The notes under the pieces were generated by a model. That model was given only the letters and a program-made list of their open reading frames with translations. It made no database searches and was not told the origin of the DNA. A program made the position numbers and the translations under genes. 64,000 bases of DNA from Starkeya sp. ORNL1 (GTDB lineage Bacteria; Pseudomonadota; Alphaproteobacteria; Rhizobiales; Xanthobacteraceae), in assembly GCF_012971745.1 (NCBI RefSeq), contig NZ_CP048834.1, forward strand, positions 434,001 through 498,000, in the 5' to 3' direction. Within the stretch, counting starts at the first letter, position 1, and each line of letters opens with the position of its first letter. Positions 26,821 through 38,664 of the stretch are shown here, piece by piece.

Positions 26821-28166
26821 TCCGCCGGCGCCGCATCCGCGGGCGTCGACTGGCCCGATATGGCTTGGCCCGGCGTCGCCTGGCCCGTGGTCTCGAACCA
26901 GCCGAGCGCCAGCGGAACCCCGTCGCCGCCGCGGCGGGCGACCAGCGGCCAGCGTCCGGGCGCGCGGGCAATGAAGGCGAGGCGGATGGTCTTGCCGGAG
27001 GCGACGCCGACCGTGTCGTGCCACCAGGGCTTCCAGCCATCGTCCAGTGTGTCGAGCAGCCGGGCGGCATGGCCGTAAAGGTGCACCGAAGCGGTGCTGG
27101 CCGAGCGGTTGGTGACGGTCGCCACCAAGGTGCGGCCTGCTGCCACGCTGGCCAGGGCCTCGGGCAGGAAATTCGGTGCCGGCTCGTCGCCGAATTCGAG
27201 GGTCAGGCGGGTCGCGCCGGCGAGCTTCGGCTGCGCCGCGGCGTTCGCCATCGGCAGCGCCTGCGGCGCGGGTAGCGGCGTGGTGCGCAAGGCGGCTTCA
27301 GCGCTGTAGGCGAGGGCGGCCAGCGGCACCTCGCCATCCGCCATTTCCAGCGCCAGTGCGAGCTGTGCGCCGGGCGGCTTCACCAGGTCGACCAGCACGT
27401 CGACGCGGCTGCCGGGAGCCATCAGCAGCCGGCCTTCCGAGGGCGGGAAGGGCTCGGCCGGGCGGCCGTCTATGGAGATGATCCAGCACGGATGGTCATC
27501 GAGCTTCAACGGCAGGAACAGCCCGCGCGTAGCATTGACGATGCGCAGGCGTACCCGCTCGCCGGCGCGGGCGGCCAGCTTCGCGGCGGGCGAGCCATTG
27601 ACGGTGAGATGGATGCGCTGGTCCGGAGCGAGCCGCCAATCCTGGATCACCAGGACGAGATCGCGATCGGCCTCCGGCGGCGTAGCGTCTTCCACCACCA
27701 GCGCGCCGGCGAGCCCGCGCGCAGCCTGGCCGGCATCGAACGGCGCATAGAGATAGGTGCCGGCCTCGGTCAGCGGGAAGCGGATATCGGTATTGGCGCC
27801 CGGCGCCACCGCTTGACCGGAAAGCCCAGGCACGCCGAGCATGTTGGCCGGCACCGGATAGCCGCCGAAGCTCAAGGCGGTCGGCTCGCTGAGCCGGTTC
27901 TGGAACTGGAAGCCGAAATCGTCGCCGAGCTTCTGCCGCAAGGTCGGGCCGGGGAGGGAGCCGCCATACGTAAAAAGCGGCGTTGCCGGCGCGGCGGGGC
28001 CGAGCAGATGGGCCTCGCCGAGCTGGGCGGCGAGAGCCGCCGACGCGTCCTGCGCGAGGGCAGGTGGCTTCGGCAGCGCACCGATGATGAGCGACGCACC
28101 GAGGCTGCGGCCGGCGGCCATGATCAGGCTGCGGCGGGTGGTGTGGTGGAAATCGTCCATACGCAT
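26781..28166 (-). CDS. Tat-exported multicopper-oxidase-fold protein lacking copper ligands (SufI/FtsP-like)
   Basis: 461 residues from the ATG at 28166. A twin-arginine signal T-R-R-S-L-I-M-A-A-G heads the protein. The rest has three-cupredoxin-domain layout, but every copper site is altered. The usual H-W-H-G position is S-F-G-G, the Y-W-Y-H position is Y-L-Y-A, the third site retains only V-H-L-Y-G-H, and the terminal H-C-H-x-x-x-H is V-A-R-R-G-G-D. E. coli FtsP/SufI is a known copper-free Tat substrate of this fold that stabilises the divisome, so a similar structural role is plausible. The C-terminus is Pro-rich. Confidence 0.82.
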   Translation of the reverse strand: MRMDDFHHTTRRSLIMAAGRSLGASLIIGALPKPPALAQDASAALAAQLGEAHLLGPAAPATPLFTYGGSLPGPTLRQKLGDDFGFQFQNRLSEPTALSFGGYPVPANMLGVPGLSGQAVAPGANTDIRFPLTEAGTYLYAPFDAGQAARGLAGALVVEDATPPEADRDLVLVIQDWRLAPDQRIHLTVNGSPAAKLAARAGERVRLRIVNATRGLFLPLKLDDHPCWIISIDGRPAEPFPPSEGRLLMAPGSRVDVLVDLVKPPGAQLALALEMADGEVPLAALAYSAEAALRTTPLPAPQALPMANAAAQPKLAGATRLTLEFGDEPAPNFLPEALASVAAGRTLVATVTNRSASTASVHLYGHAARLLDTLDDGWKPWWHDTVGVASGKTIRLAFIARAPGRWPLVARRGGDGVPLALGWFETTGQATPGQAISGQSTPADAAPADQPAIPMPPKKPR

Positions 28167-28388
28167 TGTCACGGCAGGGATTTTCCGGCGCGAGAATGGC
28201 GGGCGCAAGGCGGGGCTTGCGGTGTGGTTAGCGGAGGCAAGCGGTTCTCCCCAACCCCTCGGGCGACGGCTCACTTTCCACTGGCGCTGCGGCAAGGCCG
28301 TGCTATAAGCCCGCACCCGGCTGGCGGCACCCGGAATGAGTGCGCGCGCCTATGGTTCGAGGAGTTTCCTCGGCAAAAAGGTGCGTTC

Positions 28389-28473
28389 GCGGGCGTGGCG
28401 GAACTGGTAGACGCGCGGGATTTAGGTTCCCGTGACGAAAGTCGTGGGGGTTCGAGCCCCTCCGCCCGCACCA
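28389..28473 (+). tRNA. tRNA-Leu (anticodon TAG)
   Basis: 85 bases including the encoded CCA. Acceptor arms GCGGGCG / CGCCCGC, a T-arm with GGTTCGAGCCC, and a long variable arm of the class II type. The anticodon stem CGGGA / TCCCG closes the loop TTTAGGT, giving anticodon TAG. Confidence 0.96.
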
Positions 28474-28594
28474 GAACTCCAGCGCACGGTTGCCTCCCGC
28501 TTGAACGACGCAATCCCCGGGAATCAGGTGTAAGCCGCCGATTCCCGACCGACAATAAAGCCGCCGCACGGCGACAAGACGAAGGCCGATACCG

Positions 28595-29947
28595 ATGCAG
28601 GTCACCGAACTCTCCGCCGATGGGCTGAAGCGCGAATTCCGCGTGGTGCTTCCCGCCGCCGAACTCGACGCCAAGGCCAACGCCCGGCTGGCCGAGATGA
28701 AGGACCGCGTGCGCATCAACGGCTTCCGGCCCGGCAAGGTGCCGGTGGCGCACCTGAAGCGGCTCTATGGCAAGTCGGTGCTCGCCGAGGTGATCGACCA
28801 GGCGGTCAACGAGGCCAATGGCCAGATCGTCGAGGAGCGCGGCTTCAAGCTCGCCATGCAGCCCAAGGTCGAGCTGCCGCAGGACGAGAATGCGGTCAAG
28901 GACGTCATCGACGGCAAGGCCGACCTCTCCTACACCATCAATATCGAAGTGCTGCCGGCGATCACGCTCGGCGACTTCAAGTCGATCGCTCTCGAGAAGC
29001 CGGTGCTCGCGGTGACCGACGCCGAGGTCGACGAGGCGGTCTCCCGGATCGCCGACGCCAACCGGCCCTATTCGGCGAAGACCGGCGCCGCCGAGACCGG
29101 CGACCGCGTCACCGTCTCCTTCGTCGGCACGCTGGAAGGCGAGCCCTTCGAAGGCGGCAGCGCCGAGGACATCCAGGTGGTGCTCGGCTCCAACAGCTTC
29201 ATCCCCGGCTTCGAGGACCAGCTGGTCGGCGTCGCCGAAGGCGAAACCAAGACCGTCAATGTCACCTTCCCGGTGAATTATGCGGCCGCCAACCTCGCCG
29301 GCAAGAATGCCTCCTTCGAGGTCACCGCGAAGTCGGTCGAGGCGCCCGGCGCCCTGACCGTCGATGACGAGTTCGCCAAGACCCTGGGCATGGAGAGCCT
29401 TGAGAAGCTCAAGGAGCAGGTGAAGAGCCGCATCGCCCAGGAGCACAACACGCAGAGCCGCAACAAGGTGAAGCGCCGCCTGCTCGACGCGCTCGACGGC
29501 CTGCACCAGTTCGAGGTGCCGCCGACCCTCGCCCAGCAGGAGTTCGACGGCATCTGGAATTCGGTCACCGCCGAGATGGACGGCCAGAAGAAGACCTTCG
29601 AGGACGAAGGCACCACCGAAGCCGCCGCCCGCGACGACTACCGCAAGATCGCCGAGCGCCGCGTGCGCCTCGGCCTGGTGCTCGCGGAGATCGGCGACAA
29701 GAACAGCATCCAGGTCAGCGATGACGAAGTGACGCGCGCCGTCGTCGAGCGCGCCCGTCGGTTCCCCGGCCAGGAACAGCAGGTGTGGGAATATTACCGC
29801 CAGAACCCGCAGGCGCTTGCTACGCTGCGCGCGCCGCTGTTCGAGGAGAAGGTGGTCGACTTCCTGCTGGAGCTTGCCAAGGTCACCGAGAAGCCGGTGA
29901 CCCGCGAAGAGCTCTATGCCGAGGACGAGGACGTCAAGGCGGCGTGA
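28595..29947 (+). CDS. tig: Trigger factor
   Basis: 450 residues, the usual length. The N-terminal ribosome-binding domain carries the signature G-F-R-P-G-K-V-P near residue 44. The middle FKBP-type domain starts near [11 protein letters not shown] (about residues 168-178). A long helical C-terminal domain follows. It is the ribosome-bound folding chaperone. It precedes clpP-clpX-lon, a standard bacterial quality-control arrangement, with 281 intergenic bases holding a family B repeat. Confidence 0.97.
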   Translation: MQVTELSADGLKREFRVVLPAAELDAKANARLAEMKDRVRINGFRPGKVPVAHLKRLYGKSVLAEVIDQAVNEANGQIVEERGFKLAMQPKVELPQDENAVKDVIDGKADLSYTINIEVLPAITLGDFKSIALEKPVLAVTDAEVDEAVSRIADANRPYSAKTGAAETGDRVTVSFVGTLEGEPFEGGSAEDIQVVLGSNSFIPGFEDQLVGVAEGETKTVNVTFPVNYAAANLAGKNASFEVTAKSVEAPGALTVDDEFAKTLGMESLEKLKEQVKSRIAQEHNTQSRNKVKRRLLDALDGLHQFEVPPTLAQQEFDGIWNSVTAEMDGQKKTFEDEGTTEAAARDDYRKIAERRVRLGLVLAEIGDKNSIQVSDDEVTRAVVERARRFPGQEQQVWEYYRQNPQALATLRAPLFEEKVVDFLLELAKVTEKPVTREELYAEDEDVKAA

Positions 29948-30000
29948 GCCGTCTCGAGGGCGCGACCCATATCGAGGGTTTGGCCCTCAGCGACCAATGT

Positions 30001-30088
30001 GTCATCCCGGACGGCCGCGAGGCTGCTCCGGGATTGTGTTTAACCGGAGGGCGGTCCCGGCTCTCCACTTCGCTTCGGCCGTGATGAC
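30001..30088. repeat. Dispersed repeat, family B, copy 2
   Basis: Starts with the same 18 bases as the copy at 16582, GTCATCCCGGACGGCCGC, and ends with GGCCGTGATGAC. Internal segments diverge from copy 1. It lies between tig and clpP and could weaken read-through between them. Confidence 0.78.
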
Positions 30089-30228
30089 GGCGTGCGGAAG
30101 GGTTGAGGCAGGGCAGGGTGGGACGGGATTTTCGGTCCCCACCCTAGCGGGAGCGCACTTTCCCCTTATGTTGGGGCGGGATTGGATTCGCGGAAACCGG
30201 GGTTTCCCGGCCCGCTGAGGATCGGAAG

Positions 30229-30864
30229 ATGCGTGACCCTATCGACACCTACATGAACTATCTCGTCCCCATGGTGGTCGAACAGACCAACCGGGGCGAG
30301 CGCTCCTACGACATCTACTCGCGCCTGTTGAAAGAGCGCATCATCTTCCTGACCGGGCCGGTCGAGGACAACATGTCGACCCTTATGGTCGCGCAGCTGC
30401 TGTTCCTCGAGGCGGAGAACCCGAAGAAGGAGATCTCGATGTACATCAACTCGCCGGGCGGGGTGGTGACGTCGGGGCTCGCGATCTACGACACCATGCA
30501 GTTCATCAAGCCGGCGGTCTCGACGCTGTGCATCGGGCAGGCCGCTTCCATGGGCTCGCTGCTGCTCACGGCCGGCGAGGCCGGCATGCGCTTCGCGCTG
30601 CCGAACGCGCGAATCATGGTGCATCAGCCTTCCGGCGGCTATCAGGGCCAGGTGACGGACATCCTGATCCACGCCAAGGAAGTCGAGAGCCTGAAGAAGC
30701 GCCTCAATGAAATCTATGTGAAGCACACAGGGCAGACCCTCAACGCCGTGGAAGACGCGCTGGAGCGCGACAATTTCATGACGTCGGATGCAGCCAAGTC
30801 CTTCGGATTGATCGACAACGTCATTGACAAGCGGCCGTCGGACGAGCCGGCGAGCAAGGCGTGA
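30229..30864 (+). CDS. clpP: ATP-dependent Clp protease proteolytic subunit
   Basis: 211 residues. The catalytic Ser is in [10 protein letters not shown], the His in [10 protein letters not shown], and the Asp is expected near residue 175. [13 protein letters not shown] near the start is the family hallmark. It forms the tetradecameric chamber fed by ClpX, whose gene follows after a 376-base gap. A weak RpoH-type -10 (CCCCTTATGT near 30160) is visible upstream. Confidence 0.97.
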   Translation: MRDPIDTYMNYLVPMVVEQTNRGERSYDIYSRLLKERIIFLTGPVEDNMSTLMVAQLLFLEAENPKKEISMYINSPGGVVTSGLAIYDTMQFIKPAVSTLCIGQAASMGSLLLTAGEAGMRFALPNARIMVHQPSGGYQGQVTDILIHAKEVESLKKRLNEIYVKHTGQTLNAVEDALERDNFMTSDAAKSFGLIDNVIDKRPSDEPASKA

Positions 30865-31240
30865 CGCTATTGTGGGCGTGTTTTCGAAGCCACGCTCACT
30901 CCCTATATGAATGGTGAAGCGGCGGCGGTTCGTCGCGCGCACTTGCGTGCGGTGCGGTATCGCGCTTGCATGGCTTCAGGAGTGAATCTTCGGCAGGAGG
31001 TGTGACAGGGTGTTGACAGGGTGTGACGCGACCTCGTGAAAAGCACGGGATGGCGTTAATGCCTTCTTGATCGAGCCGTTCCTAGCATGCTTGGCTAGGC
31101 TGGCACGGTTCGACCCCAGGTCGCTCCACCTGACGGCCCAGACGGTCCGTCGCGCTCTCCCAGTCAGGAGGCCCGCGGCGGCCTCGGAACTGAGGCGGTT
31201 CGGGCGGATGCCCCGACCCGTCGAGCAGACGGAGAGACGC
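30865..31240. other. 376-base clpP-clpX intergenic region
   Basis: No supported gene. A short tandem repeat of GTGTGACAGG/TGTTGACAGG lies around 31001-31027, and one of its units creates a TTGACA hexamer at 31013-31018, a possible -35 for an independent clpX promoter. The reading frame of clpX is open back to 31067, but the sequence before 31241 is Arg-rich and unlike ClpX. Confidence 0.5.
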
Positions 31241-32512
<1,272 letters not shown>

Positions 32513-32570
32513 GGGCGCACCAGCACCCTTGGCCGGGCAATTTTGCCCGGCCGCGACGGTGGCCGGGCAT

Positions 32571-32599
32571 CTTGACGGTGTCGTAGCGGCTCGCCATCT
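32571..32599 (+). promoter_or_regulatory. Candidate heat-shock (RpoH-type) promoter of lon
   Basis: CTTGAC at 32571-32576 and CGCCATCT at 32592-32599 with a 15-base spacer resemble the CTTGAA...CCCCAT pattern of sigma-32 promoters. It lies about 180 bases before the lon ATG. A GC-rich hairpin (GGCCGGGCAA / TTGCCCGGCC, 32531-32552) just upstream may terminate clpX transcription. Confidence 0.5.
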
Positions 32600-32779
32600 G
32601 AGCTACAACAAACCCGGTCCCCGACCGGATCGACGTGCCCCGGATCGACGCGCCCTGCGCGGTCCGCTCCGCTCCCGCACAACGATATCCGTTCGCGTCC
32701 CGGCCGCCTTGCGGCACGGTTCGTTCCTTCGCGCGCTTCGCGCGGGGACGAACGAGCCGCCAACAGAAAGGATTGAGCC

Positions 32780-35224
<2,445 letters not shown>

Positions 35225-35227
35225 GAC

Positions 35228-35341
35228 CTCGATCACGATGCATTTGGATCAACTCGATCCAAATGCATGAAGTGTGATCGAGTCTAAAACTGGAGCATGA
35301 TGTCGTCCGAAAGCCGCTTCGCACTTCTCGGCATCATGCTC
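35228..35341. repeat. Two intergenic hairpins after lon
   Basis: The first has perfect inner arms TGCATTTGGATC (35239-35250) and GATCCAAATGCA (35256-35267), extended by CTCGATCA / TGATCGAG outer arms to 35282. The second is GAGCATGATG (35293) with CATCATGCTC (35332-35341). They match the style of the pair after yajC (8598-8703). Confidence 0.75.
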
Positions 35342-35381
35342 TGGGGCGCCTTGAGGCGCCTCGTTTCGGACCGTCTTCAGC

Positions 35382-35410
35382 AAATGCCCGGGCCTTGCCC
35401 GGGCATTTTT
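35382..35410 (+). terminator. Rho-independent terminator of lon
   Basis: Stem AAATGCCCGGGC / GCCCGGGCATTT with a short loop followed by a T-run, about 160 bases after the lon stop and after two repeat hairpins. Confidence 0.88.
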
Positions 35411-35487
35411 GTTTCCGGTGGGGAACGTCCGGTGCCGCACCGTTGCTGCCGCCCAATTTCCAGGCGGTCATCAAACGTCATATTCTT

Positions 35488-35501
35488 GGTATTATAATAC
35501 C
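35488..35501. promoter_or_regulatory. Perfect 14-bp palindrome upstream of hup
   Basis: GGTATTATAATACC lies about 140 bases before the HU gene in an AT-rich island. It contains TATTATAAT, so it may overlap a -10 region or be an operator. No regulator can be named. Confidence 0.4.
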
Positions 35502-35643
35502 GCAATACCGCCGGAAATCGTGTATTTGTGCGGGTTTTCGGCCGCTCACGCTTGCAATCGCCGCAATTTGGGGGAAGCTTCCCGCCCGTCGTCGGTGCAC
35601 CCAGCCGACGATTCTTGTGCAATGTTAAGGGAAGGACGGTCAG

Positions 35644-35922
35644 ATGACCACGAAGAACGAACTCGTCGCCGCGGTGGCTGAGCAGGCCAAGCTGACGAAG
35701 GCGGCGGCTGCGGCTGCCGTGGACGCGACCTTCGACGCCATTGCCGCTTCGCTGAAGGCGGGCGACGAGGTGAAGCTCATCGGCTTCGGCAGCTTTTCGG
35801 TCGTGAAGCGCGCTGCGCGCGAGGGCCGCAATCCGCGCACCGGCAAGCCGGTGAAGATCGAAGCCTCCAAGGCGCCGAAGTTCACGCCCGGCAAGGGTCT
35901 GAAGGACATCGTCAACGGCTGA
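35644..35922 (+). CDS. hup: DNA-binding protein HU
   Basis: 92 residues. It begins M-T-T-K-N-E-L-V-A-A-V-A and contains the HU signature G-F-G-S-F-S-V-V-K-R-A-A-R-E-G-R-N-P-R-T-G-K, the beta-arm that intercalates DNA. It has a clear ribosome site (AAGGGAAGGA). It follows lon, as commonly seen in proteobacteria. Gene duplicates elsewhere in the genome cannot be excluded, so the A/B suffix is not assigned. Confidence 0.95.
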   Translation: MTTKNELVAAVAEQAKLTKAAAAAAVDATFDAIAASLKAGDEVKLIGFGSFSVVKRAAREGRNPRTGKPVKIEASKAPKFTPGKGLKDIVNG

Positions 35923-36162
35923 TTTCTGCCGCCTCCGGTCGGCCGCGCGCTCTCGCCCCCGCAATTCGCGGATCGGGCGGGGCGTCTGCGGCGGCCGAGG
36001 CCGGGCAGGGTGGAATTCCACCCGCCCATCCGCCAAGGTCCGTGGCGAGTGTCGCCTTTGATCTTGCTCCGCTTCCCCGCAAAGGGTTAAAGCGTTCCGG
36101 TCAGGTTTGGCCGGTCGGCGTCGCGGCATGTCCGCGGCGATCCACCGAGGCGAGCCCGGCGC

Positions 36163-36238
36163 GGGCGGTTAGCTCAGTTGGTAGAGCATCTCGTTTACAC
36201 CGAGAGGGTCGGCGGTTCGAGCCCGTCACCGCCCACCA
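36163..36238 (+). tRNA. tRNA-Val (anticodon TAC)
   Basis: 76 bases including the encoded CCA. Acceptor arms GGGCGGT / ACCGCCC, D-arm with AGCTCAGTTGG, T-arm with GGTTCGAGCCC. The anticodon stem TCTCG / CGAGA closes the loop TTTACAC, giving anticodon TAC. The HAD gene begins ten bases after its end. Confidence 0.97.
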
Positions 36239-36247
36239 ATTCTTTGC

Positions 36248-36934
36248 GTGAGTGATGCGACGGTGAAGCTCGTCCTGTTCGATTGCGACGGCACGCTCGT
36301 CGACAGCCAGCACGTCATCCTTGAAGCGATGGCGCGCGCCTTTGCAGGCGCCGGCCTTGCCGTGCCGCCGCGCGAGACCGTGCTCGGCATTGTCGGCCTT
36401 TCCCTCACCGAGGCGATGCGCCGCATCGGCGGCGAGGACCCGGCGTTTCCCGCCGAGGAGCTGGCCGAGCTTTATCGCGGCGCCTTCCGCACGCTGCGCA
36501 CCGAGCCCGGCTTCCGCGAGCCGCTCTATCCCGGCATTGCCGAGGTGATCCAGATGCTGGCGCGGCGCGAGGACGCGCTGATCGGCATGGCCACCGGCAA
36601 GTCGCAGCGCGGCGCGCGAGCGGTGCTGGAGCATCACGGCCTGGCCTCGCACTTCGTCACCGTGCAGACCGCCGATGACGCTCCATCCAAGCCACATCCG
36701 GAAATGGTGCTGCGGGCCATGGCGGAGACCGGCGCAGCGCCGCTGGACACCATACTGATCGGCGACACCAGCTTCGACATGACGATGGCCCGTGCTGCCG
36801 GCGTGAGGGCGGTAGGCGTCACCTGGGGCTATCATGCCCGCGACGTGCTGGTGCAGTCCGGCGCCGAGCGCCTAGTCGATCACGCGTCGTCGCTGCCCGT
36901 AGTGCTGGACGAATTGTGGATGGAGTTCGCCTGA
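36248..36934 (+). CDS. HAD-superfamily hydrolase (subfamily IA)
   Basis: 228 residues. Motif I is L-V-L-F-D-C-D-G-T-L-V-D-S (catalytic Asp pair), motif II is the T of M-A-T-G-K-S, motif III is the Lys of S-K-P-H-P-E, and motif IV is I-G-D-T-S-F-D-M. Length and cap fit phosphoglycolate/beta-phosphoglucomutase-type phosphatases; the substrate is unknown. The start is GTG at 36248, only ten bases from tRNA-Val, with no visible ribosome site; GTG at 36263 is an alternative. The stop shares a base with the next ATG. Confidence 0.9.
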   Translation: MSDATVKLVLFDCDGTLVDSQHVILEAMARAFAGAGLAVPPRETVLGIVGLSLTEAMRRIGGEDPAFPAEELAELYRGAFRTLRTEPGFREPLYPGIAEVIQMLARREDALIGMATGKSQRGARAVLEHHGLASHFVTVQTADDAPSKPHPEMVLRAMAETGAAPLDTILIGDTSFDMTMARAAGVRAVGVTWGYHARDVLVQSGAERLVDHASSLPVVLDELWMEFA

Positions 36935-37698
36935 TGGCCGGGGACGAGACGCGCGACGATACGGCGGATCCGATCCGCGCCGCGCGTGGCGCCGGCCAGC
37001 CGCCGCGAGCAAAGCGCTTCTACAAGCAGGCCGCAGCTGGGCCGGTCGAGGGCGGCCACGGCGTCCTGCTGGACGGCCGGCCTGTACGCACGCCCTCACG
37101 CGCCGTGCTGGCGGTGCCGAGCGCCAAGCTGGCCGAGGCGCTGGCGGCAGAATGGGCGAGCCAGGGCGAATTCATCGAGCCGATGAGCATGCCGCTCACC
37201 CGCCTCGTCAACTCCGCGCTCGACGGGGTGGCGGCGCGAACCGGCGAAACTGCCGACGAGATCGTCAAATATGCCGGCTCCGACCTGCTGTTCTATCGCG
37301 CCGACGGGCCCGCGAGCCTCATCGCCCGGCAGGCGGCGCATTGGGACCCGGTGCTGGACTTCATGCGCGAGCGCCACGGCGCGCGCTTCATGCTGAGCGA
37401 GGGCATACGATTCGTCGAGCAGCCGCAGAACTCCGTAGCGGCGGTGCGGGCGGCGTTGCCGGAGGATCCGCTACGGCTGGCCGCGCTCGCTTCGATGACG
37501 GCGCTGGCGGGCTCGGCTCTGCTCGCCATTGCCGTCTGGCAGGGTGCGCTCGACGAGGAGGCGGCCTGGACCGCCGCCCATGTCGATGAGGACCACCAGA
37601 TCGAGCTGTGGGGCGCGGACGCCGAGGCGAGCGCCCGCCGCGAGGCGCGCCGCCGCGAGTTCGTGGCGGCAGCGGCGCTGTTGCGGCATCTCGCCTGA
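36934..37698 (+). CDS. ATP12-family F1-ATPase assembly chaperone
   Basis: 254 residues from the ATG at 36934 (TGATG junction with the HAD gene). ATP12 family features: K-R-F-Y-K-Q-A near residue 25, V-L-L-D-G-R-P-V-R-T-P near 45, M-P-L-T-R-L-V-N-S-A-L-D-G near 85, and the late E-D-H-Q-I-E-L-W-G-x-D-A. In mitochondria ATP12 binds the F1 alpha subunit. The bacterial members are thought to act similarly but are not essential. Confidence 0.92.
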   Translation: MAGDETRDDTADPIRAARGAGQPPRAKRFYKQAAAGPVEGGHGVLLDGRPVRTPSRAVLAVPSAKLAEALAAEWASQGEFIEPMSMPLTRLVNSALDGVAARTGETADEIVKYAGSDLLFYRADGPASLIARQAAHWDPVLDFMRERHGARFMLSEGIRFVEQPQNSVAAVRAALPEDPLRLAALASMTALAGSALLAIAVWQGALDEEAAWTAAHVDEDHQIELWGADAEASARREARRREFVAAAALLRHLA

Positions 37699-37805
37699 AC
37701 GGGAGCACGTCCGTCAACGGGGGAAGTCCGTCGTTGGAACGTAATAGAGCCTTGACCGCGCCGGGCTTGAAACCTAGACAGGTCGCCGCCGTGCTTGGCG
37801 CGGCT

Positions 37806-37897
37806 GGAGACGTGGCCGAGAGGCTGAAGGCACTCGTTTGCTAAATGAGCAGACCCCCAAAAGGGTCTCGAGGGTTCGAATCCCTCCGTCTCCGCCA
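37806..37897 (+). tRNA. tRNA-Ser (anticodon GCT)
   Basis: 92 bases including CCA, class II with a long variable arm. Acceptor arms GGAGACG / CGTCTCC with G discriminator, and a T-arm containing GGTTCGAATCCC. The anticodon stem CTCGT / ATGAG closes the loop TTGCTAA, giving GCT. Just downstream the DNA becomes AT-richer and the gene content changes to accessory functions. Confidence 0.96.
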
Positions 37898-38003
37898 TTC
37901 TTTTTTTGTCAATGAAATCAATAGTTTAGATCGCCGCTTGCACACTCTTCCGGGAGAAAGTACGGGAGAATGCGCGATCATGGCTGGGGAATGGTGCGCA
38001 GAA

Positions 38004-38531
38004 TCAAATCGGAGCGCGCTTGTCGGTGCCTGACGACGCTCTTCGCCCTTGGGCGTCACGCATTCTGGTACGGCGAATTTCCCACAAGCGCATGACGACA
38101 TATGTCGAGGTAATTTCCTCGACATATGTCGTCATGCGGATGGGCTGCGTGACGGCAAGCTGGATGCCGGCGAACAGGTTTTTCAGGACCGGCTGCAACG
38201 CCAGGCCGACGACAACGACAGCGGCGCCGGCCGAGGCAAGGAGGCTCACGCCATACTGGCGCACACCCTCGAACGACATCAGCGCGGCGGAAATCGCGAG
38301 AGTCACGATGATGGTCACCACATTCGCGGCGGCGCCGAGCGCCAGAACCATCAACGCGAGCCGGGTGGGACCTTCTGTCCGTGAGACCAGCGAGCGCCAG
38401 AACAGGTCCATGCCGCCGACGATCCGGGTGACGATGCGAAAGGCGAGTGCGTGGACCCACCGTGCCAAGACAATCGCACCCACGAAGAGCACCAGGCTCA
38501 CGGACCAATCTGTCGCCCATCCGCACCTCAT
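38004..38531 (-). pseudogene. MscS-family mechanosensitive channel remnant
   Basis: About 175 codons remain. Two hydrophobic segments lead to the pore-helix neighbourhood G-L-A-L-Q-P-V-L-K-N-L-F-A-G-I-Q-L-A, typical of MscS-like channels, then Q-P-I-R. The expected beta-domain stretch that normally follows (Asp/Val-rich, E-G-E-W-G) is missing and replaced by M-T-T-Y-V-E before E-I-T-S-T-Y-V-V. The C-terminal third is then lost and the frame runs into unrelated Arg-rich sequence. The damage coincides with a perfect inverted repeat at 38089-38138. Confidence 0.8.
38089..38138. repeat. Perfect 22-bp inverted repeat inside the mscS remnant
   Basis: Arms at 38089-38110 and 38117-38138 are exact complements, beginning CGCATGACGACATATGTC on the left, with the 6-base spacer TAATTT. 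One arm encodes the normal channel segment T-S-T-Y-V-V-M in the minus frame; the other is its mirrored duplicate. The arrangement is what a snap-back template switch during replication would leave. Confidence 0.9.
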
Positions 38532-38664
38532 TCGCAGGGAATTCGCGGGCTAACCACCCGATGAGCGATGCGTTCCGGGAGAATTGCTTCGCAGGTGGGC
38601 CGGGGAGGGAACTCCTGTGTCCTCTTTCTCCTTCATGTGAGGTGTTCGTTCAGGAGCGCGTCAG

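Noticed and set aside
31067..31240. N-terminal extension of clpX
   Set aside because: The extension is Arg-rich and absent from ClpX; the ATG at 31241 gives the standard length.
37845..38033. Short plus-strand frame starting inside tRNA-Ser and running beyond it
   Set aside because: It starts within the tRNA and has no protein family features; checked for an integrase but none was found.
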